Shown: one piece after another, positions 10,649-21,975 of the stretch
Position numbering within the stretch: position 1 is the first letter of the stretch
How the letters are laid out: each line of letters opens with the position of its first letter
Source: Coniella vitis
Lineage: Eukaryota; Ascomycota; Sordariomycetes; Diaporthales; Schizoparmaceae
NCBI GenBank assembly: GCA_011317545.1
Contig: WUJK01000001.1
Location: forward strand, 4,941,001 to 5,005,000
Reading direction: 5' to 3'
DNA length: 64,000 bases
Position numbers and translations under genes: made by a program
The notes under the pieces: model-generated
Told to the model about the DNA's origin: nothing
The model's input: only the letters and a program-made list of their open reading frames with translations
Database searches by the model: none

Positions 10649-13152
10649 GTTTGTACTAGTTGGTAGCAGGCTGGGATTCGTCTGGACAGATGTTTGAAAA
10701 TATGCGCAAAGAGAAATGTAACCAGAAGGCTTTGTGCTTGGGTGTTTGTGGGCAATAACCACTTACACTTGGGGTCTTGTCGGCGGCTCTTTTATGTGCA
10801 AGGCATAGCAGTCACCATGCACTAATGTGCAATCCTCTTTGAGGTGCGCCAAAGGACAAGACTTGTGATGCGAGCGAGCCATGTGCTGGATGAGTGGTCG
10901 TCTAGCACGATCCAAGCACGTTACTCGTGTATGCCGTAGAACAAGGTAGAGCTTGTGCAACCCACAAGGGAGACGGAAGTGTCTGCGCAAAGGGCTGTCA
11001 AATCGGACGGGCAAGGCTGTTGCACAAGCCACGAAAAGAAATCTTAAAGGTGCTATATTCGGTACAAGCCGCCCTTTGCCCAAGTCTTGGCGCCAGAGTC
11101 TCGCCAACTACCAGTCTCTCTATGGGCACTTTGTGTTTGACGGCGAAGGACTAACACATGCGCTGGTGGCGACGGGGCCAAGGCGGCGAATCGTGCCAGC
11201 TGGGGAGACGGACGAGTAGATGAATGGGAGCGCAAGGGGAGGTTCTAGACAATAGAACGTTTCAACCATACTACTGTCTGAAAAGTAGTAGCAAAGTGTA
11301 ATGCTGCAAAGCTGTCAGAGCGGAATGCAAAAACACCTAAGGGCGCCACGAGCATCTGCGGTATGCACTCTACGCCATGCCGCCGTACGGCGGTTCGACA
11401 GCGCAAAGTTTCTGTAACAGAAGAGTGGGAAACGACCTGCCGCGTCGCCACGATAACCAACCCGTATGGCGGGAATGGCTCCATTCCGGGAGACAGTCGT
11501 CCGTCAAAAAGATCCTAGCTGTTCGAGGCTTTGCGAGGAAGACCAGCATGGATTTCCGAATGCTAATGTTCCATTCTCCACTCGGACGTATTTCATCAAG
11601 CTAGGAACACTCCAAATCCTGGACGGGACCGCGGACGGGGAATTGGCTCTGATTAGCCTACGCTCGGGCGTATGTTGTTTGAAAACAAAGACGGAGAAGC
11701 GATGCCAAGCCGAAGCACGCGAATTTGCCAAACATGGATGGCCAAGGAAGCTTGGATGAACCCTAAGCAGATCGCAAGCTTTAGTTGACAAAGTATGTGA
11801 CGTTTGTATGTGTATCGTGAGATTTTGGACACTGCCCCTCATGGTGTGAGGTAGTACTTGGACTATCCCATCTCGATAGTGTCACGCCCACGAGGCCTCC
11901 CAGAACACCGCTGGCATTAGCAGCGATCCAGGAGACCCTTGATACTTCGAGTCAAGACAGCATCAGCGGGTGGATGTGTCATGATGACAGGTTGAAACGA
12001 GTTGACGGATGCCATCAGGGACCATGATCTCGTTTCCTCCTGGAGTGGAGAGCCGAGAAAACCGCACGCACAGGAAGGGCTTTCCGTTTCAGGGGAATGC
12101 AAAACTGAGGATTCCCGCATTTTTGGATCATGGCTTGCCGACAGGCTGCTAAAATTAGTTAAACTTAAAGTTAACTTTTTGTCTATAACTTTTTTTACCA
12201 ACCCTGCCGACAGCACATCTGCCAGCATTGCGCAGGGCCGGGTCAGCTGGCACCGCAAGGGATCGCTAGGAAAAGCAATCGAGCCTGTTGGCAAAAGACA
12301 CTGCCACCAAGACGACTTTGAAGTAGGAGGTCCGTGAAAGACATCAGCGGGGTCTCGTCGTGAGGATATTCAGGGTGATATAAGCGCGGCTAGAGCTTGC
12401 AAGCGGATGACCTCGAAGCAAGGGAGACGAGCTGAGACTGAGGCTTCAGCTTCAGCTCTCAGACGACTGCAGCCGCGTGAGTCTTTGAATCGGCCTAGAG
12501 AAAAAAACAACTTTTTATCAAACGAAAAACCGTCGATTGTCACTTGGAAGAAACGACAAGCCCGCAAATTGTGCGTCCGTTCTTATGATCCAGGAGAGGT
12601 GCGAGGCCATCCAGGCCCGTCAGTGTCGATCATATGAGAAGACATGGCAGCAATGGCAGATGCAAGATCTATTGTAAGCAGCTCCTGGGGCAGGAGATAC
12701 AAAGATTCGTTCTGCTGAAGGCACATCGTGCTGCTTGAGGTGGAAAATGAAGATGGAGGTTGATGGACGGTCGATGATAGGGCGGTTGTTTGAACGGACG
12801 AACGTCAGCGCTAGCTCAGGTACCGACCGTCAGGGCTAATCAGCGACTGCTAGCGGCCGGATTTGGAAGGGCCCCAGACCTACAGGTACATAGTACAACC
12901 ATAAGGTTGCTCCAGATTCTAGGTACCCGTGTACCGATAACGATAAGAACTTTTTTCGAGATGCGGCGGGCGCGAGCCAAAGTCGCCTTCCGCTGCGCAA
13001 AGCCGACTACAGTACATGCATTTCCATTGCCAGCCATTCTCCCACCTCTCGATATCTGCCTTACTATTCGACAACACATTTTCTGTGATCTAGGCGACAG
13101 CGTAGCGCCCTCCAAGACCACCTGTAACGCCTGTCCATCGCGTGCACCCCCC
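10649..13152. other. Divergent intergenic region
   Basis: This lies between the 5' ends of the minus-strand Pls/PosA-type gene and the plus-strand NOB1 gene, so it should hold both promoters. It includes an AT-rich patch near 12150-12200 and a TACATAGT motif at about 12888. Open frames here are short and show no family features. Confidence 0.6.
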
Positions 13153-14659
13153 ATGGCTTCTCAAGCCAACCCCGCCCCGGCGGCCGACACGATCCAGCAA
13201 AAGCGCATCCACAGCCTCATTGTTGACACTGGCCCCTTGATCAAGAACGAACCGGCGCTCTCTACGCTGCTTGCACAAGCAGAACAGCTCTATACCATTC
13301 CTTCTGTGCTCTCCGAGATCAAGGCAAGTCTTTGTCCCGAGCACAGCCGATACCCTGGTATGTGGGCTCTCGCTAACTTTATGCTTGCATTTTTGCTACA
13401 CAGGATGAGGCAACTCGATCCAGAGTCCAGACAACCCTGATACCATTCCTCAAGCTTCGCAGCCCGCGGCCCGAATCCATCAAGTTTATCACCGACTTCT
13501 CCAGACGTACCGGCGATCTCGAGGTCCTCAGCAAACCGGACATACATCTCTTGGCGCTGTCCTACGAGCTGGAGGTAGAGCGCAATGGCGGAGACTGGCG
13601 GATAAAGAATACGCCAGGGCAAAAGCACTTGAATGGCAAGCCTCCTGGCGCAGAAGAGGACAAGAAGGCAGAGAATGGCGAGAAGAAGAGCGCGTTGGTC
13701 GAGCAGGCCCAGGCTTCTGAGAATGTTTCAGACTCTACTGCCGACGCAGCGCCAAAGGAGGAGCGGAGTGTGGAGCAAAGCGCCCAAGAGGCAACTGAAC
13801 AAAGTGTACCACTGGTGGATGCTACAAAAGAGCCTCTGGAAACCAATCTGGAGGGGTTGAGTCTGGAGCAGAAGTCAGAGCCGTGCCAAGAAGAGGTACA
13901 GACTGCTGAAGGCGTCGAAGAAGCCGAAGAAGACGAGGACGACGAGGATGGCTGGATCACACCCTCGAACCTCAAGAAGCACCAAGCCAAGGATTCGCAG
14001 GCGGCGGCACCATCCGAGGCGATTCAAGGCACCCTCCAAGCCGCGCTGCTGACCTCTGACTTTGCTATGCAGAACGTGGCGCTGCGGATGAACCTCAAGT
14101 AAGTCAAGACGCATGGTCCAAGCACACCGACCTCCTGATATAGGGCGTGGCTAATTCCTCATCACCCTGCAGCCTCGTTTCCCCCTCGAATATGTCGCGC
14201 ATCAAGCAGCTCAAGACTTGGGTCCTGCGCTGCTACGGCTGCTTCCACTGGACACGGCAAATGGACCGCCAATTCTGCCCCAAGTGCGGCCAGGCCACCA
14301 TGACGCGGACCAGCTGCTCGACCGACGCATCGGGCAACATGCGGCTGCACCTCAAAAAGAACTTTCAATATAACAAGCGCGGCAACGTCTACAGCATCCC
14401 GAAGCCAGTGCATGGCACCGCCAATGGCAGGCAAGCCAACGTGCTAGGTGGAGGCAAGAACAACTGGGGCACAAACTTGATCCTGGCTGAGGACCAAAAG
14501 GAGTACACACGCAAGGCGGCAGAGGACCGTCGCGCACGGCAGCGGGATCTTATGGACGAGGACTACCTGCCGAACCTCGTCAGTGGAGAGCGGACGGGTG
14601 GCCATGGGCGGATAAGAGTGGGCGCTGGGCGGAATGTGAACGCAAAGAAGCGAAGGTGA
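13153..14659 (+). CDS. nob1: NOB1, 20S pre-rRNA endonuclease
   Basis: Three exons (13153-13323, 13404-14098, 14173-14659) encode 450 residues. NOB1 is the PIN-domain nuclease that cuts 20S pre-rRNA at site D to make the 18S 3' end in cytoplasmic pre-40S particles. The N-terminus has the PIN start HSLIVDTGPLIKNEP (acidic Asp25), then SVLSEIKDEATRSR and FSRRTGDLEVLSKPDIHLLAL, both close to NOB1 of other eukaryotes. An acidic, low-complexity middle (residues about 140-280) follows. The C-terminus carries the zinc ribbon CYGCFHWTRQ...FCPKCGQ and a basic tail. The first intron has a GC donor (GCAAGT) paired with CAG. Using the nearby GT instead would bring in a stop, and only the GC-AG form restores the conserved IKDEATR segment. 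It converges with nop10. Confidence 0.95.
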
Positions 14660-15285
14660 TTTGTTGCTAGAGACTGGTAGGGCTATGATGATGGATTGAT
14701 TCATGTACGTGGTTTCTGTTATGAACTTGGTGAGATGTGTGTGTTTTGCAAAAGACTTTTGGAATTTCAATGCTGTCCAGATGACAAGCTGTAGGGACTC
14801 GATTAGAATGTCCCCTTTGTGAGCACTTTTTGTAGCCAACCACCAACGCCAGTCCAATATAAATCAACTCCGCTGCCCCGAAAAGTCTTCAAAGTGTTGT
14901 CGCAATGGATTTGCGTTACCGCAAATCCAACAACCTCCGTGCTTCTTGTTTCCGTTTCTCTTTTAGCGCTGTGATGCGTGATATGTATAGCCCATCGCCA
15001 ATTGCCAAGACGTGTATAGCCCGGAGCGCCCCTCTGGATGCGATTTGCGAGCAGGGGAATAAATAGGTGTTCATGTTCTAAGCCCTGGGTAATTTGCCGC
15101 ACTGCCGCACTGCCGCACTGGTCCGCCATCATGTTCCCAGTTCAACCCAAACGATTCAGCAAAGGCAAGCCGATCAGTGTAGTGTTTATAGATGGGCCAT
15201 CGCAACCCCCTTTCATGCTTGTGGTCGTTGTTGGAGTCTTTGTGACCAGTCCATCTTCGTCATGTCGATGGAGGAGTTTTGCGCT
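14660..15285. other. Convergent intergenic, NOB1 / NOP10
   Basis: 3' flanks of two convergent genes. A GCCGCACT unit is repeated three times near 15095-15120. No gene is seen. Confidence 0.6.
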
Positions 15286-15544
15286 TTAAGCATCGACTAT
15301 TGAAAAGGCACGTCCAAACGTCAGCTCTTTGTTCAAGCAACTAGAAAAACAGAAACAAAGACAACATACCCTTGCCAGTAGGCAGCTTGTCAAATCTCTT
15401 GCGCAGCAAGACACGGTGCTTGGACCACTTGTCGTCGGGCGAGAAGCGCGCGGGGTGGGCAGACTTTGTCACCTTGCCCTCGAGGACCTTCTTGAGGGTG
15501 TAGACGCGCTTGCCGGCGCTGTCGACGTTGCACATCAAATGCAT
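15286..15544 (-). CDS. nop10: NOP10, H/ACA snoRNP protein
   Basis: Two exons (15544-15370 and 15296-15286) encode 61 residues, the usual length for NOP10, which binds the pseudouridine synthase Cbf5/dyskerin in H/ACA snoRNPs and is needed for rRNA pseudouridylation. The protein begins MHLMCNVDSAGKRVYTLKK and continues through KSAHPARFSPDDKWSKHRV, the hallmark of the family. The last exon is only 11 nt: splicing the GTATGT...AATAG intron yields the ending LPTGKVDA-stop. Without splicing the frame runs into an unrelated tail. The long in-frame extension upstream of Met1 (to 15811) is rejected because NOP10 starts at MHLM in other fungi. Confidence 0.95.
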
Positions 15545-16169
15545 CTTGAACGGGTGACGTATAAGCGGTCGGTTGAAGAGAGGGTGATGGGCGGGGCTGG
15601 CAATGGAGATGGAATTGGGTTGCTTGGTTGTGGTGGTGGTGGTTGTCGATGGTGATCTTTCGAGGTTTTTTTTCCCGAGTTGCAATTGTCGAATCTTTTG
15701 CCGGCCGTAAGATTTTTTGCTTGGTGGCAGGCTGCGGCTGCGGATGCTGAGCTCCTTGGGGCCTCGGGGCCTGTTTGCTGGTTCTAGGTGCCTGGGCCCC
15801 TGTAAGCTCATGCGCCAGTGACTCGGTGCAGGCCAGTGGTCAACCCAGGGCCATCAACTAACTGCTTGCAACAGCCAGTTCTCTGCCCTGCCTCACACTA
15901 CGGTATTGCCATATTTGTGATCACTACAAGATGGAATCAATCCCTCTGCTTACCTACTTAGCTTGGCTGGGTGGCTGTTGCCCACAGATGCGCCTTTTCG
16001 GGGGCATCCTGGGCGGGTTTGCGTGGGTTGAGCAGTCCACATTCCTCAACACCAACGGCAGCATCACGATCTAGCGCCACAAACGTGCAAAATCCTGGAT
16101 TTCTATCAAAATATCAAAACTACGCTGTGCGATGGATGCAGATCCTACCCGGGTCACTCGCTCTGACCC
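15545..16169. other. Intergenic
   Basis: Upstream flank of nop10 and 3' flank of the arylsulfotransferase-family gene. No gene is seen. Confidence 0.6.
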
Positions 16170-18270
16170 TCATCTACGTGCCATCCTTCTGGAAAACTCT
16201 TGCCATGGCTCAGGCGCGGCTTCGCCCTCGTGGACAAAGTCCAGCTCCAGCACTGACTCAATGTCCAGGTCCGAGCCGCACTCGTCGTCGAACCCGTCGT
16301 CGTCGCCGTCGCTGCGGAGCAAGTCGTACTCCCTGGCCCTCTGCCACAGCACTCTGCCTGCCACCAGGACCAGGATCAGCCCAATGACACCGCCGCCCAG
16401 CACCGCCGCCCCCGCGGCCGATTCCGACGGCGAGACGGGTTGGCTCTCGTCGTCAGCCTCGTACGCCAGGATCGTCACGTTGCTGCTCATAAAGTCGACC
16501 ACCTGCGTCGAGCCGAGCACCTTGCCCTCCTTGTCGAGGGGCTCCGCCCACAGATAGCGTATGCCCGTCCTGTCCACCTGCAGTGTCGTCTCAAAGCCGG
16601 TCCGCACCGACCTGGCCAGCATCTTGACGCTCTTGTCGTCCATCCGCGGCGTCGTGCCCTTCGCCTTGGCGGCACTGGCCGCGGCTTTCTTCTGCACCAC
16701 GAGGCCCTTGACCACCCACTGCCGCACCTCGGTCGCCCCGTTCCAGCTGACGTGCACGTCCAACCTGTCGTGGCCAGCGTCAGCCAGCGCAATCGCAGGC
16801 GGCCACCACGGCTTGCCCACCCAGTCCTGCTTGAAGGCCCTGTAGTTGTCCAGCGCATCGGGCACCTTGACGCTGTGCCATGGCGAGAGTTGCACATCCA
16901 GCAGCGTCTCGCCCGTGACGGCGTCGTGTTCCGTGAAGGAGGGACACCGCCCCCAGCCAACAAACAACCTTGCAAAGCTGCCCTGCGCAGAGACCTCGAG
17001 AGGCTGGACACTGCCCTGGCTCTGCGCCTGCAGCTGCGCGGGGTGCAGGTACTCGCGCAGGATCTGGGCCGTCGGCGGCGAAACGGTGTCGTCGACGCGG
17101 ATGTGGAGTGCGCGCGAGCACTGTCCCCGGTGGCATCTGCCGTGCTCGGTTTCCGTGCCGTGGTTGTCAAAGAGCGTCATCTCCGTCTCGTTGGTGTTGG
17201 GCAGCCAGCGGGCGTGGTGCTGCCAGCCCATCTTGAGCAGACGAGAGCCGGGCTGGTAGCCGTCGGGGGGCGGCAGCTCCTTGAAGGTGTTGTGCTTGCC
17301 ACCCAACGTCCAGAGGACGGAGCCTGTCTTGCCGTCGACGAGGTGGATGGAGGAAGTGTGCCGGATCGAGATCAGGTAGTTTCCCGCTTGCGTCTGCGCC
17401 CTCCAGTCAGCTTCTTCTCGACCCTTTTCCGTCTCAAACACAACCCCGAGAAAGCACCTGGCACATCATCAGTGGACACGGGCTACTGCATACCTTTTGG
17501 ATACTGTTCATGTGGTACACATCCCAATCTTGGAAGACCTTCTCCTCGGAATCCATGGGGTCGATATGGTCCGACAGCCGCCAACTAAACAGTAACTCAT
17601 TCGTCTCCAAGTCCACCTCCTGAAACACCTGATCCAAGATCCAAAAGTTCTTGGCATACCGCCACCCTCTCCACGTCGACGTATCAACCTGTCTGTGGTC
17701 GACCCCCAGCACCAGCGCCGTCCCATGGCCCGTGAACGCAAACTCGTGCAGGTCCGCGTGCACAGGCAGCCCGACCGTCGTAATGTTGTACACGAGCCGG
17801 TAGTTCTCGTCGTACGCCAGCCCAAACCCGTCGCTGATGCCGTCCTGGCGCCGCCCCTCCCAGAACGTGAGGTACTTTTTGCCCCGGTCCTCCTGCACGC
17901 TCGTGCCAAACACATTCTCAAAGCTGCGGTTCATGTAGACCGTCGTGAGATCCCGCGCGTCGAGCACGAGCGGCGACGAGAGCGCCGAGCCGTTTTGCCC
18001 GTCGTGGCGCAGCATGATGTGCGAGCCTTCGGGCGAGAGCAGGCTCTGGTTCCAGCGGCTCACGTGCAGGATGGGCGCGTGCTCGGGGCTGGAGTAGAAG
18101 CTGCGGTAAGGGCGGTGGCCGAGCGCGCCCGCGTTGTAGCTGTCATAGTCGGTGGAGATGAACTCGCCCTGGGCGCCTGGGACGAGGGTCGTCAGGAGAG
18201 CGAGAGTGGTGGTGGTGGTGGCTAGTGAGAAGGCGGCTACTGCTGCCACCGCGGCGGGTGAGCGAACCAT
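16170..18270 (-). CDS. Arylsulfotransferase-family (ASST-type) membrane-anchored protein
   Basis: Two exons (18270-17494 and 17393-16170) give 666 residues. The GTATGC donor and the CTGAC branch/GCGCAG acceptor join HMNSIQK to TQAGNYLISIRHTSSI, restoring the conserved HxNS...GNYLIS.RH core of fungal arylsulfotransferase (ASST, beta-propeller) proteins. Other family features seen are LHEFAFTGHGTALVLG, FSWRLSDHIDP, VLWTLGGKHNTF and WQHHARWLP. The first 35 or so residues form a signal peptide ending near AQG. Near residues 585-609 there is one membrane segment followed by an acidic 55-residue cytoplasmic tail. The protein is therefore probably a type I surface or secretory-pathway protein. Bacterial ASST moves sulfate between phenols; the activity of fungal members is largely undefined, so the reaction here is inference. 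Confidence 0.88.
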
Positions 18271-18536
18271 TGTGATGGCGGCGGTGCCTGGTTCCTCCTT
18301 GTTGCTGCTTTCAAGTGACCGGCCTTTTGTCGATCTTCACAGTGTGCAGATGCAATAGACGGCGAGTCAGGGCTGGGTTTTGTTTGTTCGCGCGGCCGTC
18401 AAGGTATAGAATGGCTGCTGGTATGACCATCAAAGCGATCCTTGTGAGAATAAAACAGAACAATCATCTTGTTACGAGGTTGTGTTTGTGGTTTTGTGTT
18501 AGTGCTACTAAATAAAGCAATGAGCAGGAAAAATAA

Positions 18537-18559
18537 AATAATAATAATAATAATAATAA
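18537..18559. repeat. ATA trinucleotide microsatellite
   Basis: About 8 ATA units in the 5' flank of the arylsulfotransferase-family gene. Confidence 0.85.
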
Positions 18560-19273
18560 AAAAGGGTCGATCCCCTTTCTCATTGTTCAGTACACACCAT
18601 GTACAGGTTTTGATCCAAGCAGAGCCACGTTCCGGAGAAAGAAAGAGAGAAAAAAAAAAAAAAAAAGGAAAAAGAAAATAGGGCAGAACTCCAGAAAAAT
18701 AGGGGCGGGGCGGAACCAGGCTGCGCCAGTTGCCACGCGTACGGTTGCCGAGTAGGGATCTGGACAGTGTACTTGAACCTACAGGGTATAAGTCAGTGGT
18801 ACGGTCTTTCAAGTGATATCGATTCCTAGACACTAGGTATACTATGTAGGTTTTTTGATGAGACCAATGACACTGCTTTCGAGTGCCACGAACAACATGG
18901 AGGAAAAGAAAGGCCAGGGAAAGCGAAGCAAAGCGTGAAAAGAGAAGGCGTTTCTCGTAATAGAATTATTACCAATTTTGGGGACCCCTGGAGAAATTGG
19001 GCTCGCTTGGCTTTTCGTCTTGCCATTGAGACCCTGAAGACGACTCGATCCTACGCCGCACGTGCTGGCCAAACAAGAGATACACTTTGGAGTCTTTTTT
19101 TCTCTTTTTTTTTTTTTTTGCTTTCTTTAGAAAGCAAGAAGTCGGCGAGAATCAACTTAAGACCTGTGGTCCTTGGTCGAGGCGTTGTTTCTTTGACGGT
19201 CCGCCACCACGACATGAGTGCGCAAGGCCGTGGCTTTGCTTGGCAGATGAGGTTTTGTGGAGCGCGCAAAGGT

Positions 19274-19313
19274 GGGCATGGCAAATCGATGATGGGCATG
19301 GCAAATCGATGAT
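19274..19313. repeat. Two tandem copies of a 20-bp unit
   Basis: Two exact adjacent copies of a 20-base unit that begins GGGCATGGCAAATC, followed by a broken third start. Confidence 0.85.
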
Positions 19314-20691
19314 GGGCAAACCGAATGAGATGGTGCCCCAGTGATACGTGTAAGTGGCACGAATGCCTTGAAAAGATGTTTCGGTACGTTCGATTGGTGT
19401 ATGGACGGGTCTTGTACGAGTATCTACAATCATGCCACACGTGTGGTTGTGACCCGTGTATTGGATACCGCAAGAATGTCTCAACCTTTCGAGAGTTTCG
19501 ATCCGTTACGTTCTTGTCTGTCTGGCTGGCTGGCTGGATTATCGGGCTAGCTTCGATGGGGAAGTGAGGAGGCTGTCAACGCTGGTGTTGCTACCAAGCC
19601 GATGTCAATGAGTGTCTGAGACGCCTTGGATTTGTTTTTTGCCATGATGAGCACGATAGTAGAGGACCAAGTTGGATCCCAAGGCTTAGACACTCTGGCT
19701 GGCTGCTTCATGTCTCGTGCCACCGCCGAGGCAAGCATTGTTTCTTGGCTCTATTGGTAATCATCGACGCATTTGGTTCACTTCTCTTTCAGCGTTGCCA
19801 CAATTTATACTGCACGTACAGCATGCGTCTTTGTAATTGGTATTCGTATGTGTGTCGTGTCTACTATGTACGAATCCATACGAACGGATCGAGCCGCCGG
19901 GCGACGATCGCGGAGCCTCTCGGTCGGAGATATCGGATTGTTTCTTCCACACATGGTAGTACGGAGAAGGGAAAACCAGAGTGCTTGAAACGATCAAGGC
20001 TGGGGGTTTCTTTCAAAAGCGCAAAGATTAAGCAAAAAAAGGTTAAATGGTGTATATAGTAGATTCCAAGGGATTCGTATCCGGACAGCCCGAGCTGAGT
20101 TTCGCTCTCGCTAGATGGCCCATAGGGCTGGGCGGATGTTAAGCGAGCGATCTGTTGCCAACTTTAACCTTTTTTCTTTTCGTCCAGGTAGAACTATATA
20201 GTGCTGGGCCAGATCTATTTTTCTTTTCAGGGTGTGATAGGATAGGGGATCTGTCTGAGTGAGGGAGAAGGTGGATTGCCAGGTTATTTATATACACCAG
20301 AAGGTATCGTTCATTGATGGCACGAAAACAAACAGCACTCGGTGTAATCCAGCCCTAGTGTTGAAAAAGGTACATAGTATATTTTCTAGGGCCAATCAAC
20401 TACCAATACTGTGACTCGCGTTAAACAACTGATCAGACTGACGGTCAGCCCGTCAAAGAAGTGCGGTATCAAAACCAAACCAAGGCATAACATCTACAAT
20501 GTCCAGACTTAGATTCAACTATATTCATTTATCTGTAGTGCCATCCGGCACATAATGGCAACGCTGTGCTTCACCAGCTCCAATGCCAATGACGGTGTTG
20601 ACATCCAACTGCTAGATGAGGGTATCAAACTTGAATACAAGGCGCCCGTGTCCAAGCACGGCGCACAAGAGCAAACTCCAAACGAGGCCGA

Positions 20692-21975
20692 TCAGCTCGC
20701 GGTCAGGACCCGCCGGATGGTCAGCTCGACGCCCTGCCTGCCCTTGACGCCAGAGACTACCTGCTGGCCTGCGCCGGTGGCTGATGGTGACAACGACGAC
20801 GACGACGACTGAGCCCAGGTCTTGAAGTTCTCCCAGGCGCGCACCAGCCAAGTCAGAAAGGCACCAAACGCTGCGCGGAACCACCCCCAGACGGTGTCCC
20901 ACGGGACAAAGTAGACGGCCGCCGCCACGCCCACACCCGCAAGCACCACCTTGCCCGGGCCCGAGACGCATAACAGGCCCGCGCTGACTTTGAGCAAGCC
21001 CTCGACGCCAAACTGCGTGAGCTGCGCCGCCGCCTGCACGACGATGCCGTTGGCGTAGCAGTCAATGACCTGCGTGACGCTCGCGGTGCCGGCGGCCACG
21101 TCCAGCAGCTTGTTGACGGGCTCCTTCCACCGCTGCCACTGCGGCGAGTCCTGGTACTTGGCCTCGCACATGTCGCGAAAGTGCCTGCAGACTTCCTCGC
21201 GCTGCTGCTTCGAGATGCTGCCGAGGGCGTCGCGCGCTGTCCAGGGGATGCCCATGGTCAGCTCGATGACGACGCCGGGGCCGAGGATGAGGTTGTGCTC
21301 GCCGTAGCGCTTGGACTGCCACTCGTCCAGGCGCACGCCGCAAAAGGTGGAGGAGCCGTTGAGGATCAGTCTGTCGTGGGTGAGGGCGCGCAGTTCAATG
21401 CTGCTGCTGCTGCTGCTGCTGTTGCTCTTGGCCGGACTGGGGTCTGGCGAGGAGGATCCCGTCGACGAGGACCTGGTCGAGGCTGCGTCGCTGCCGGTGC
21501 TGCGTGTCTGGTGCCCGCACCGGATGATGTAGAGATTGCTGATGCTCGCGGGCACATTGAACTGGAGCCGTGGCAGGTCGACTTGGCGGCTGATGAGCAG
21601 GAAGAGCTCCTTGACTTTGCCGTCGGCGGCCGAGTCCTCAATCTCCATTTGCAGATTCTCGGGCGTGGTGATACAGATTGTCGATTTTGCTGTGCACTTC
21701 CTCTTTAGCGACTCTATAACTCGGTGTGAAAGCACGAACGGGTCATTGGCCTTACAAGCCTTCTTCATCTTCCACCATTTGGGCTTGGTTTTCTCTCTCA
21801 GAGCGGCCACGGCGCCGCTGCGGACGACGGGCAGCAGAACGGCTCCATCGTGGGCCTTCCACCGCTTGATGGCAGCATAGACTTGCTCACACTCGCGCTG
21901 GTTCCCGGCCTTGTCGGCGCCACGATCCTTGGTGGCACTGGCCTTGGGGTTCTTCCTGGCCGCGTCTTTGGACAT
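20692..21975 (-). CDS. Uncharacterised protein with hydrophobic C-terminal region
   Basis: A single uninterrupted frame of 427 residues from the ATG at 21975 (MSKDAARKNPKAS). Residues about 30-150 are basic and helical in feel (QVYAAIKRWKAHDG, KPKWWKMKKACKAND). A Ser-rich linker of about 25 residues lies in the middle (SSSSSSS near 190). Then comes a globular part with GVVIELTMGIPWTARDALG. Near the C-terminus two hydrophobic stretches (GLLKVSAGLLCVSG and VVLAGVGVAAAVYFVPW) could be membrane segments. I do not recognise a family. High GC at third positions and absence of stops over 1.3 kb support coding. The longer in-frame upstream extension runs into a GAGT microsatellite and lacks a plausible start, so I do not use it. 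Confidence 0.7.
   Translation of the reverse strand: MSKDAARKNPKASATKDRGADKAGNQRECEQVYAAIKRWKAHDGAVLLPVVRSGAVAALREKTKPKWWKMKKACKANDPFVLSHRVIESLKRKCTAKSTICITTPENLQMEIEDSAADGKVKELFLLISRQVDLPRLQFNVPASISNLYIIRCGHQTRSTGSDAASTRSSSTGSSSPDPSPAKSNSSSSSSSIELRALTHDRLILNGSSTFCGVRLDEWQSKRYGEHNLILGPGVVIELTMGIPWTARDALGSISKQQREEVCRHFRDMCEAKYQDSPQWQRWKEPVNKLLDVAAGTASVTQVIDCYANGIVVQAAAQLTQFGVEGLLKVSAGLLCVSGPGKVVLAGVGVAAAVYFVPWDTVWGWFRAAFGAFLTWLVRAWENFKTWAQSSSSSLSPSATGAGQQVVSGVKGRQGVELTIRRVLTAS

Larger units (their letters stand above)
18271..20691. other. Intergenic with simple repeats
   Basis: 5' flank of the arylsulfotransferase-family gene and 3' flank of the 427-residue protein gene. It has an ATA microsatellite, A/T homopolymers near 18650 and 19095-19120, a 20-bp duplicated unit at 19274-19313, and TACATAGT-type motifs near 18841, 19863 and 20371. 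I see no supported gene. Confidence 0.55.

Noticed and set aside
15545..15811. N-terminal extension of NOP10 in the same frame
   Set aside because: NOP10 starts at MHLM in other eukaryotes; the extension is Ser/Thr/Lys-rich leader sequence.
16440..17588. Long plus-strand frame antisense to the arylsulfotransferase-family gene
   Set aside because: A shadow of a GC-rich coding region in the opposite strand; His/Val/Arg-rich with no domain.
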